A stretch of DNA of 64,000 bases from positions 80,209 through 144,208 of the forward strand of contig CBDCLS010000002.1 of the NCBI GenBank assembly GCA_965218775.1, written 5' to 3'. Source of the stretch: CAUZIZ01 sp965218775. GTDB lineage: Bacteria; Acidobacteriota; UBA6911; RPQK01; JAJDTT01. Under the pieces are notes generated by a model, which saw nothing but the letters and a program-made list of their open reading frames with translations, did no database searches and was not told the DNA's origin. The translations under genes and the position numbers were made by a program. Positions 57,337 to 64,000 of the stretch are shown in pieces (position 1 is the first letter of the stretch; the number at the start of each line of letters is the position of its first letter).

Positions 57337-59220
57337 ATGGCGGAGAACAGGGCGGGAGACAAGTCGCCCCGGATGACGCTAGTTCCTGCGCTGTCGGACG
57401 AGGAACCCCTCGAAACCGACCGTGTTCGCGGGGACGCCTCTCTGCCGTCCGAGCCTCCGGGACAGCGGGAGTCGGAAGACCGCGAACCCCATCTCTCAGC
57501 TAAAGACGAGACTTCCCCACCGTTGCCAGATCGCTACGTCGCGCAGACCACCGAATCGGGTCAAGCTGTTCTCAGCTGCCGTGAAACTCCAAACATCATG
57601 GTGCAGGTTGAGCGGGGGCTGACTATCTCGCCGGCGAACGCTCGCAAGATGGATCCGGGCTCGATCTTCCTGGATGGTACTGCTCAAGGCCCGCCTTTTT
57701 TGGATACCGAAAAGCACATCTACAATTTCGATCACCACGAGGGCTGTGTCCGGTCCTTCACGCTGTCAAGCTGCGAGCAGGCCTACATCATGGTTCGAAA
57801 AGGGCTTCAGCTGCGCGAGCGCGACTGGAGAATTCACGCCAACGAGCCCGATCTGGACACCGTCCTGGCGATTTGGATCATCCTCAACCATCCCCGACTC
57901 AACGATGAAGCTGGAGAGATTCGCAGCAAGATTCTTCCCCTGGTTCGACTCGAAGGAGTCATCGATGTCCACGGTCTGGAAATGCAGGAACTGGCCTGTC
58001 TTGCTCCTGAGAAGCAGGACGAAGCGAGCGCTCAGATCGCACAGTTGATGGAACATGAGATAGCACTCAAGAAGAGCGGAGAGTGGGCCGAGACCAGTTT
58101 TGCAGAGTACACGGTCGAACGCCTGCGTCAGATCGACTCCATGGTCTACTCTCCCTTGCATTTTGATGCTTTCAAGATCATCGACGAAATCGCACGGATC
58201 GAGATCACCGAGGCCCACATCGCCGTAATTTGTCACTCCCAAGCCGGAATCTATGAGGTAGAGCAGCAGCTGATGGCAGTCCATCAGGATCGTCTCGGGA
58301 TCATCGTCCTGCAGAAGGACAAGGACCAATACGCGCTGCGCCAGGGAAACTTGTTCTTACCCGTGAACCTGCAGCGAGTCTATTCCCAGCTGAACCTGAT
58401 CGACCCCGCCGCCAAAGGCGACAATCGATGGGGCGGTTCCGACGATATCGGCGGCTCTCCACGAGACGGAGGGACGCGGCTCACGGTCCGTCAGATCGGC
58501 GACGCCCTGCTTCGCGCCTTTCACCGGCCGACCCCTATGGAGGTCCTCTCGGCAGCGGTCATGGCCCTAGTCGTGACTTTTGTTGGTCTGCTGACGAGTT
58601 GGGTAGCCACCCACTTTTGGGACGATCGGATCGCCGGCTTTGCAACGGCCTTGGCCGTGATCAGTGTCCTTCTGCTGTTCTTCTTTGCCCGGCAGTATCC
58701 ACGGCTCTACGGAGTTCGTCTTCCCCTGAGTCGAGACTGGCTCCTGCTCTTGCCGGGCGCGCTTGTGGGGGGTGCGCTGGGCGGAACCTGGTTTCCGACC
58801 GGTTTGATCGCGAGTCGGGGAAATACAGACCTTGGTTGGGAGTTGCTGCTGTGGCCGTTGTTGCTTGCAGGGGCGGCCGAGATTCTTTTCCGCTCGGTCG
58901 CACATGGGGTGCTGACCGACGAGCTACGCCCCCAGCGGAGCGGTGGACGATGGTTTCTCTCCTGGCCGGCTTTAGGCTCAGCCGCACTCTACGCTGCTAC
59001 GTCGATGACCGGGCTGGTCCCGCGTCTGGACGTGTTTTCGCACCTGTGGGGGCAGTGGTGGCTACCTCAGGGTACGGCTGCTATTGGCCTCGAGTTGACG
59101 GGGACACTGCTCTTCGGGATCTGTTGTGCAATGGCACGCGAGCGCTCGGAAAGCATTGTCGCCGCACTGCTTTTTCACTGGCTCTGTATCTTGCTCCTGT
59201 TGAGCTGGTTTCTGGCGTAG
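57337..59220 (+). CDS. Fusion of a DHH-like phosphoesterase domain and a CPBP-like membrane protease domain
   Basis: A 627-aa protein. After a Ser/Pro/Glu-rich head (1-66), residues about 105-335 contain FLDGTAQGPPF, NFDHHEGC (DHH at 132-134) and a DLD at 172-174 in EPDLDTVLAIWI, a pattern like DHH-superfamily phosphoesterases (nanoRNase/phosphatase type). From about residue 401 there are about eight membrane helices; AEILFR (Glu515, Arg519) resembles the first motif of CPBP/CAAX-type intramembrane proteases, though the usual second Glu is missing, and later FHW could supply the His. I do not know this exact combination. A membrane-tethered nucleotide or RNA phosphoesterase is possible. Confidence 0.65.
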   Translation: MAENRAGDKSPRMTLVPALSDEEPLETDRVRGDASLPSEPPGQRESEDREPHLSAKDETSPPLPDRYVAQTTESGQAVLSCRETPNIMVQVERGLTISPANARKMDPGSIFLDGTAQGPPFLDTEKHIYNFDHHEGCVRSFTLSSCEQAYIMVRKGLQLRERDWRIHANEPDLDTVLAIWIILNHPRLNDEAGEIRSKILPLVRLEGVIDVHGLEMQELACLAPEKQDEASAQIAQLMEHEIALKKSGEWAETSFAEYTVERLRQIDSMVYSPLHFDAFKIIDEIARIEITEAHIAVICHSQAGIYEVEQQLMAVHQDRLGIIVLQKDKDQYALRQGNLFLPVNLQRVYSQLNLIDPAAKGDNRWGGSDDIGGSPRDGGTRLTVRQIGDALLRAFHRPTPMEVLSAAVMALVVTFVGLLTSWVATHFWDDRIAGFATALAVISVLLLFFFARQYPRLYGVRLPLSRDWLLLLPGALVGGALGGTWFPTGLIASRGNTDLGWELLLWPLLLAGAAEILFRSVAHGVLTDELRPQRSGGRWFLSWPALGSAALYAATSMTGLVPRLDVFSHLWGQWWLPQGTAAIGLELTGTLLFGICCAMARERSESIVAALLFHWLCILLLLSWFLA

Positions 59221-59312
59221 GTCGTCGACACGATCGAAGACCGCGGCGGTCTGGTCTGAAAACGGAGGATCTCTTACGAGTAATACCTCCGATGCAAAAC
59301 TTCTCGAGCCAA

Positions 59313-59464
59313 AGAAGCCTGAAGCACGAGCGAGGGGTTGCGGATCTACTAGATCTTGCTGACGTCGGCTCTCTCTCTCCGGGACCTGGTACCTCTCCGG
59401 TCAAATGCCCTGTTGGCGCCGCATCTCGCAGATCCCCAACCCCTCGCTCGCGCTTCAGGCTTCT
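59313..59464. repeat. Inverted repeat upstream of the EamA transporter
   Basis: Arms at 59313-59347 and 59430-59464 match in 33 of 35 positions (GAAGCCTGAAGCACGAGCGA at the left), with an 82-bp spacer containing the 22-bp near-palindrome around GGTACC. The 300-bp gap 59221-59520 has no other feature. Confidence 0.75.
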
Positions 59465-59520
59465 ATGATTTGCGCATTCACCGCGAAACTCTTGAGAAGA
59501 TCTCGCCCTGGTCAGTTCCC

Positions 59521-60408
59521 ATGGCAGTTACCACGATCCTTCTGATTCTCCTCTCTGCTGCGATCCATGTGGGGTGGAATCTGCTCGTCAAGTCGAGTAG
59601 AGATCCACGTGCCTTCAGCGCCGTCAAGGGCATGATCATCGCCGTCATCGGCGCTGCCGTGCTGCCTGCGGTGCCGCTTGCCAGTCTTCCAGAAGAGCTC
59701 TGGTTCTACGCCGTCTTGTCAGGCCTGATCCATGCGGTCTACATCCTGGCCCTTAGCAGTGCTTATCGGACTGGCGATCTGTCCGTCGTCTACCCGATAG
59801 CACGATCTTCTCCGGCCTTCGTGGCGATGGCGGCTTTTCTGACCTTGGCGGAAAGTATTTCCATCAAGGGAGCCTTGGGGATCGGGCTGGTGGCTGCCTG
59901 TATCGTCCTGCTCCATCTGAGGCAGGCTGGGAGTGACGGCGAGGCCAGATCTCGGCACATCGCCGGTGTTCGCTGGGCCCTTTTGACGTTGGCATCTGTG
60001 GTTTCGTATTCGTTAGTCGACAAGGCGGCTATGGTGGTCTTTGCCCAGGTGGATACCGTGAAACCTGTGATGCGGGGACCTGTCTATTTTCTTATCGAGA
60101 GCGTGATTGCCTTCTCTATTTACGCCATCTACATCTGGTGGCAGGCGGCATCCAACATCCGCACGGTGGCCAGGGAGCAACTGCCGAAAGCCATCCTGGC
60201 GGCCATTGGAGCACTGGCGTCGTACAGTCTGATCCTGCACGTAATGCAGACCGAGAAGGTCAGTTACGTCGTCACACTCAGGCAGTCCAGCATGCTGATT
60301 GCGGTGCTGGTCGGATGGCTCTGGTTCAAGGAGGCGCGCGGGGCCTTCAGGCTAATCGTAGCTGCCGTGATGCTGCTGGGTCTGTCCCTGGTCGCGACGG
60401 CTGAGTAG
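59521..60408 (+). CDS. EamA/DMT-superfamily transporter
   Basis: A 295-aa protein from ATG 59521 with about ten membrane helices in two repeated halves. WNLLVKSSRDPRAFSAVKG after the first helix, YRTGDLSVVYPIARSSPAFV and LHVMQTEKVSYVVTLRQSSM are the drug/metabolite-exporter landmarks, the last two being the repeated motif. It probably exports amino acids, sugars or nucleosides. The longer open frame to 59356 crosses an inverted repeat and is not used. Confidence 0.9.
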   Translation: MAVTTILLILLSAAIHVGWNLLVKSSRDPRAFSAVKGMIIAVIGAAVLPAVPLASLPEELWFYAVLSGLIHAVYILALSSAYRTGDLSVVYPIARSSPAFVAMAAFLTLAESISIKGALGIGLVAACIVLLHLRQAGSDGEARSRHIAGVRWALLTLASVVSYSLVDKAAMVVFAQVDTVKPVMRGPVYFLIESVIAFSIYAIYIWWQAASNIRTVAREQLPKAILAAIGALASYSLILHVMQTEKVSYVVTLRQSSMLIAVLVGWLWFKEARGAFRLIVAAVMLLGLSLVATAE

Positions 60409-60432
60409 GTTCTCCGAACAACGTAATCCTAG

Positions 60433-60704
60433 GAGCCTGTCCGAGTAATGGTCCGGGTTGCGAGAATGGGGCTTGCGAGGCGAGATCAAGGCAGGAGGAG
60501 GAAGACGATGCTTGGCCATCTTCGACGACGACAAACGCAGAGATCGGCCGCAACCCCCATTCTCCCTTCGGGTTACAGGCGGCGTCAACCCATCTGCTTT
60601 GTTCTGGCTCCTCGAAGATGGCCGAGCATCGCCTTCGTCGCCCTGCCTCGCATCTGGACTAACGGCGCCTGTAACGCAACCCGGACCATTACTCGGACAG
60701 GCTC
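60433..60704 (+). mobile_element. MITE-like element, copy 2, with CTAG target repeats
   Basis: A 272-bp element with perfect 30-bp inverted ends (GAGCCTGTCCGAGTAATGGT... at the left) flanked by CTAG at 60429-60432 and 60705-60708 (the complementarity runs on through CTAG to 60428 and 60709). About 95 interior bp (60465-60560) are nearly identical to the element at 19309-19541. No transposase. The right CTAG carries the stop codon of the DUF1501 gene. Confidence 0.8.
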
Positions 60705-62135
60705 CTAGGCCAGGATTTCCTGGATCACGTTGCCAGAGACGTCAGTCAAGCGAAAGTCCCGTCCTTTGTGGCGGAAGGTCAGTCGGGTGTGATCGAGTCC
60801 CAGCAGATGAAGAATGGTGGCCTGAAGATCGTGCACATGTATCGGTTTTTCGACGACGTGGAAACCGAGTTCGTCGGTTCGACCGATGGTCTGGCCAACC
60901 TTGAGTCCACCCCCGGTCAACCACATCGTGAAGGCTTGAGGATGATGGTCCCGGCCCATTTTTCTTCCCAGTGAAGGGTTGCTCTCGACCATGGGGGTGC
61001 GCCCAAACTCGCCTCCCCAGATGACGAGGGTCCGATCCAGTAGACCTCGCTGCTTCAGGTCTTTGACCAGCGCTGCGGTCGCACGATCCGTAATGCCACA
61101 CTGCTTCTGAAGTCCGCCATACACGTCGCTGTGGTGGTCCCAGCCGCTATGATAGACATTCACAAAGCGGACACCGCGCTCGATCAACCGCCGCGCTAGC
61201 AGGCAGTTGGTGGCGAAGGAAGTCTTGCCCGGTTCGACACCGTACATCTGCAGCGTTTTCTGGTCCTCCCCCGAAAGATCCAGCAGGTCCGGAGCGCTGC
61301 TCTGCATCCGGTAGGCCATTTCGTAGGCACTGATGCGGGTCGAGATCTCTGGATCTCCAACGGCGTCAGCGTTGTATTGATTGAGCTTCCGAAGCAAATC
61401 CAGCGAATCCCGCTGCAGGCGATCATCGAACCCGGGAGGGTTGTTAAGGTTGAGAACGGGTTCTCCCTGAGAGCGAAAGGGCACACCCTGATAGACGGTG
61501 GGGAGGAATCCGCATCCCCAATTCGCTTGACCTCCACTGGTACCCGAGCCTGAACTCAAAACGACAAAGCCCGGTAGGTCTTCGGACTCACTTCCCAAAC
61601 CGTAGGTCACCCAGGAGCCCATGCTGGGGCGGCCCAAACGCGGCGAACCGCTATTCATGAAGATCTGGGCTGGAGCATGGTTGAAGACGTCCGTCGTCAT
61701 TGACTTGATGATGACAATGTCGTCGACGACCTCTCTGAGATAGGGAATGATCTCCGAAAGTTCGGTCCCGGATTGGCCCCATCGCTTGAAGGAAAAGCGT
61801 GAAGCCATCAGATTCGCGTCTCGCTCGATGAAGGCGTAGCGTTGGTCCTTGACGACCTCGGCAGGTACTGGTTTTCCGTCGTACTTGCGGAGCACGGGCT
61901 TGTGGTCAAACAGATCGAGCTGGCTGGGAGCGCCGGCCATGAAAAGGAAAATGACGCGATCGACCTGGGGCAGATAATGGAGCTGCCGGGAACGAAGAGA
62001 GTTCGATCTCTCCGGGAGCGCCGAAAAAGCTCGGGGACCAGCGAAAAGCGAGGCTAGAGCAATCTTTCCCAGGCCCACGCCGCAGTCCTGGAAGAAATGC
62101 CTCCTGGTCGTTTCTCTCAGCCATTGATCATCCAC
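60705..62135 (-). CDS. DUF1501 secreted protein
   Basis: A 476-aa DUF1501 protein with a Tat-like TTRRHFFQDCGVGLGKIALA start. Blocks FLFMAGAPSQLDLFDHKPVL, SEIIPYLREVVDDIVIIKSM, MGSWVTYGLGS, LVIWGGEFGRTPMVE and HHPQAFTMWLTGGG are present. Stop TAG lies in the CTAG at the edge of a MITE-like element but the protein end (GNVIQEILA) looks native. Follows its cytochrome partner by 17 bp. Confidence 0.93.
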   Translation of the reverse strand: MDDQWLRETTRRHFFQDCGVGLGKIALASLFAGPRAFSALPERSNSLRSRQLHYLPQVDRVIFLFMAGAPSQLDLFDHKPVLRKYDGKPVPAEVVKDQRYAFIERDANLMASRFSFKRWGQSGTELSEIIPYLREVVDDIVIIKSMTTDVFNHAPAQIFMNSGSPRLGRPSMGSWVTYGLGSESEDLPGFVVLSSGSGTSGGQANWGCGFLPTVYQGVPFRSQGEPVLNLNNPPGFDDRLQRDSLDLLRKLNQYNADAVGDPEISTRISAYEMAYRMQSSAPDLLDLSGEDQKTLQMYGVEPGKTSFATNCLLARRLIERGVRFVNVYHSGWDHHSDVYGGLQKQCGITDRATAALVKDLKQRGLLDRTLVIWGGEFGRTPMVESNPSLGRKMGRDHHPQAFTMWLTGGGLKVGQTIGRTDELGFHVVEKPIHVHDLQATILHLLGLDHTRLTFRHKGRDFRLTDVSGNVIQEILA

Positions 62136-62152
62136 AGCAATTCTCCCCGGAA

Positions 62153-64000
62153 CTAGTCTTTGGAAATCGTCCTATCGAGATTGAGGAGAACCCGAGCAAC
62201 TGTGGTCCATGCCATCAGCTGGTAGCGATCAACGCCCGTAGGCAGGGGAGTCGTCGCAGAGATGACCTTCCCCAGATCGACCTCTCCCGCTCGGATTCTT
62301 GCCATCTGATTATGGTAGTACAACTCAACCGCCTCCGCTTCGGCCGGGTCGGGATGCCGTGAGAGGCAACGTTGGAATGCGTAGCGGATCCGATTGAACG
62401 TCGAGCCTGGGGCCTGCTGTAGGATGCTCAGAGCGAAGGCTTGCGCCGCTTCTACAAAGACCGGATCGTTCAAAAGAGTCAGCGCCTGCAGCGGCGTATT
62501 GGAACGGTTTCTACTCACACAGGTGGTATCGCCTGGAGGGGCGTCGAAGGTGGTGAAGGACGGATAAGGTGTGGTTCTCTTCCAGAAGGTGTAGAGCCCG
62601 CGCCGGTAGCGATCCTGGTCTTCGCTGACTTGCCAGTCTACGTCGCCAAAGGCGAGCTTGGTAAACTCCGGAGGCTGTGGCGGGAAGACGCTGGGACCTC
62701 CGATCCTACGGCTCAAGAGTCCGCTGACAGTCAGGGCTATGTCTCGGATCGTCTCCGCGTCCACGCGAAATCGGGGGCCTCGGGCATAGAGCGAGTTGTC
62801 CGGATCTCGTTCCAGCAACCCCGGGGCGACCCTTGAGGTCTGACGGTAGGTGGCCGACATTACGATCAGTTTGTGCATGGACTTCAGATCCCACCCGCAG
62901 TCCATGAATTCAACCGCCAACCAGTCCAGGAGGTCGGGATGTGTAGGCGGGTCGCTGCGCATTCCGAAATCATCTGGACTGGATACGATTCCACGACCAA
63001 AGTAGCGGGACCAAAGGCGATTCATCGTTACCCGAGCCATTAGGGGGTTGTCCCTGCTTACCAACCAACGGGCGAACGACAAGCGATTTCGGGCCTGACC
63101 CTCGGGCCAGGCGTGTAGCAGCCGGGGTACGGCAGGGGAGACCGCCTCGCTCGGGTTCAAGAACTCTCCGCGGTGATGAATTCGGGTCACGCGAGGAACT
63201 CTGCGCTCCTCCATCACCAGCGTGGTTGGGTGTTCGGGCAAGGAGGCACGAAGATCTGCCATCTTGAGATGCTGTTCTTCCAGATCCGGAGCCTGGGACA
63301 GGAAAAACCGCTTGAGCAGGGCTTCGTCTTCGCCACTCTGAGCAACCTTGGATTTGAGCAAGATGTCTTCAAGCTGCGCAGTTAGGCCAGAGACACCGAG
63401 AGGACCGTTATCCGCGGAAAGTGAGACTCGAAAACGTCCTATGGTGTGTGTATGGATATGATTCTGGACCAGCGTAACTTTGAGCCTTTCACCGTCGTCT
63501 AGCCGAATCGGATCCCGGAATTCGAAGACGGCGTTCTGCGGAGCTCCCTTGTCCAGCCGGATCGACCAACCGGTTTCACGATCTCCGTCAGCGGCCAGGC
63601 CCGGATGTAGGTGCTTGTGGAAGGTATCTGCGCTGGCCCCTGCCAGGGGATAGGGTGCGGATAGCCTAGTGTCGGTCGAGGAAATCGACTGCACCACGAT
63701 CTCGCTGAGCATGAAGTTGCCTTCTTCCAGGACGGTCCCTCTTCCCGGTCCATTCCCGGGCAGGCTCTCATGCTCGAAGAACTCGAGACGGAGTCCAGTG
63801 ATCTCTTTCAGGCTCGGATGGAGCTCAAAGAAATAGGTGTCCCGGTCGGGCCGGTCGCCGCTGGCGAGAACGGAACCATCTTCCAGCAACGAGAGCGTTG
63901 CGTGGTTCTCCGATACCAGCTGCTGGGGTCGTTGGAGGATCCAACGACGCGCCTTCTGCCTCTTTGCGTCCTTCCAGGACTGGTATTTTGCCTCTAGCCC
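62153..64000 (-). CDS. Partial DUF1549/DUF1553 cytochrome-family protein
   Basis: The frame is open from base 64000 to the TAG at 62155-62153, so the N-terminal heme and DUF1549 domains lie outside the window; 615 residues are visible. The first part carries a DUF1549-associated beta domain (DGSVLASGDRPDRDTYFF, LRLEFFEHESLPGNGPGR), and the rest is DUF1553 (MARVTMNRLWSRYFGRGIVS, MSATYRQTSR, SNTPLQALTLLNDPVF). It pairs with DUF1501 downstream as in the other two clusters. Confidence 0.93.
   Translation of the reverse strand, partial: GLEAKYQSWKDAKRQKARRWILQRPQQLVSENHATLSLLEDGSVLASGDRPDRDTYFFELHPSLKEITGLRLEFFEHESLPGNGPGRGTVLEEGNFMLSEIVVQSISSTDTRLSAPYPLAGASADTFHKHLHPGLAADGDRETGWSIRLDKGAPQNAVFEFRDPIRLDDGERLKVTLVQNHIHTHTIGRFRVSLSADNGPLGVSGLTAQLEDILLKSKVAQSGEDEALLKRFFLSQAPDLEEQHLKMADLRASLPEHPTTLVMEERRVPRVTRIHHRGEFLNPSEAVSPAVPRLLHAWPEGQARNRLSFARWLVSRDNPLMARVTMNRLWSRYFGRGIVSSPDDFGMRSDPPTHPDLLDWLAVEFMDCGWDLKSMHKLIVMSATYRQTSRVAPGLLERDPDNSLYARGPRFRVDAETIRDIALTVSGLLSRRIGGPSVFPPQPPEFTKLAFGDVDWQVSEDQDRYRRGLYTFWKRTTPYPSFTTFDAPPGDTTCVSRNRSNTPLQALTLLNDPVFVEAAQAFALSILQQAPGSTFNRIRYAFQRCLSRHPDPAEAEAVELYYHNQMARIRAGEVDLGKVISATTPLPTGVDRYQLMAWTTVARVLLNLDRTISKD

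Noticed and set aside
59356..59520. Upstream extension of the EamA gene
   Set aside because: The extension runs through an inverted repeat and adds no membrane helix; ATG 59521 starts right at the first helix.
1..64000. tRNA, rRNA or CRISPR arrays
   Set aside because: No T-loop/acceptor pairs, rRNA blocks or regularly spaced direct repeats were seen by eye.

Overview
The window is about 58-60% GC by eye and has no rRNA, tRNA or CRISPR array. Its gene content points to a free-living heterotroph from one of the phyla rich in planctomycete-type cytochromes: Acidobacteriota (Solibacter/Bryobacter-like), Planctomycetota or Verrucomicrobiota. Acidobacteriota is my weak preference. The main reasons are three DUF1549/DUF1553 cytochrome + DUF1501 pairs and one DUF1587-type + DUF1552 pair in 64 kb, several secreted sialidase-like and five-bladed beta-propeller proteins, a sulfatase, CehA/McbA-type metallohydrolases and an L-rhamnonate dehydratase. 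Together these suggest breakdown of complex glycans or detritus.

Layout. 0-2.4 kb: end of a discoidin/FnIII surface protein, then a sialidase-like protein. 2.7-10.2 kb: hspQ; a tightly coupled operon of a glutamine-synthetase-like ligase, a class-I amidotransferase hydrolase and two short-chain dehydrogenases; a kinase-like receptor ending in a SPOR domain; a sodium:solute symporter. 10.2-14.6 kb: a KefB-type antiporter and a membrane protein fused to a spermidine-synthase-like domain. 14.6-21 kb: an accessory zone with a PIN toxin remnant interrupted at one end by an intact IS1380-family element, a MITE-like element, a DUF433/DUF5615 toxin-antitoxin pair, an attC-like site and a broken SEC-C gene. 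21-31.6 kb: TudS-like protein, ferritin-like protein, rhamnonate dehydratase/DUF1501/cytochrome operon and two unknown exported proteins. 31.7-47 kb: propeller hydrolases, an ankyrin protein with a frameshift, the DUF1587/DUF1552 pair, a large PHP-type lipoprotein and a sulfatase. 47-49.4 kb: second accessory zone with an acidic lipoprotein, Mrr endonuclease, a second attC-like site and a toxin-antitoxin module whose toxin is split. 49.5-64 kb: two further cytochrome/DUF1501 pairs, an NHL propeller, a GNAT protein, a sialidase, a DHH-like/CPBP-like membrane fusion and an EamA transporter.

The most unusual feature is a family of about 80-bp intergenic repeats, with six full copies and one half copy. 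Each can fold as a short outer stem enclosing three hairpins, a cloverleaf-like outline, and paired changes between copies support the stems. Most copies sit a few bases from stop codons, four of them between convergent genes. At least two more repeat families (a two-copy MITE-like element and an element of about 110 bp in three copies) and two attC-like recombination sites lie in the same window, so the intergenic DNA carries much of the unexplained structure.
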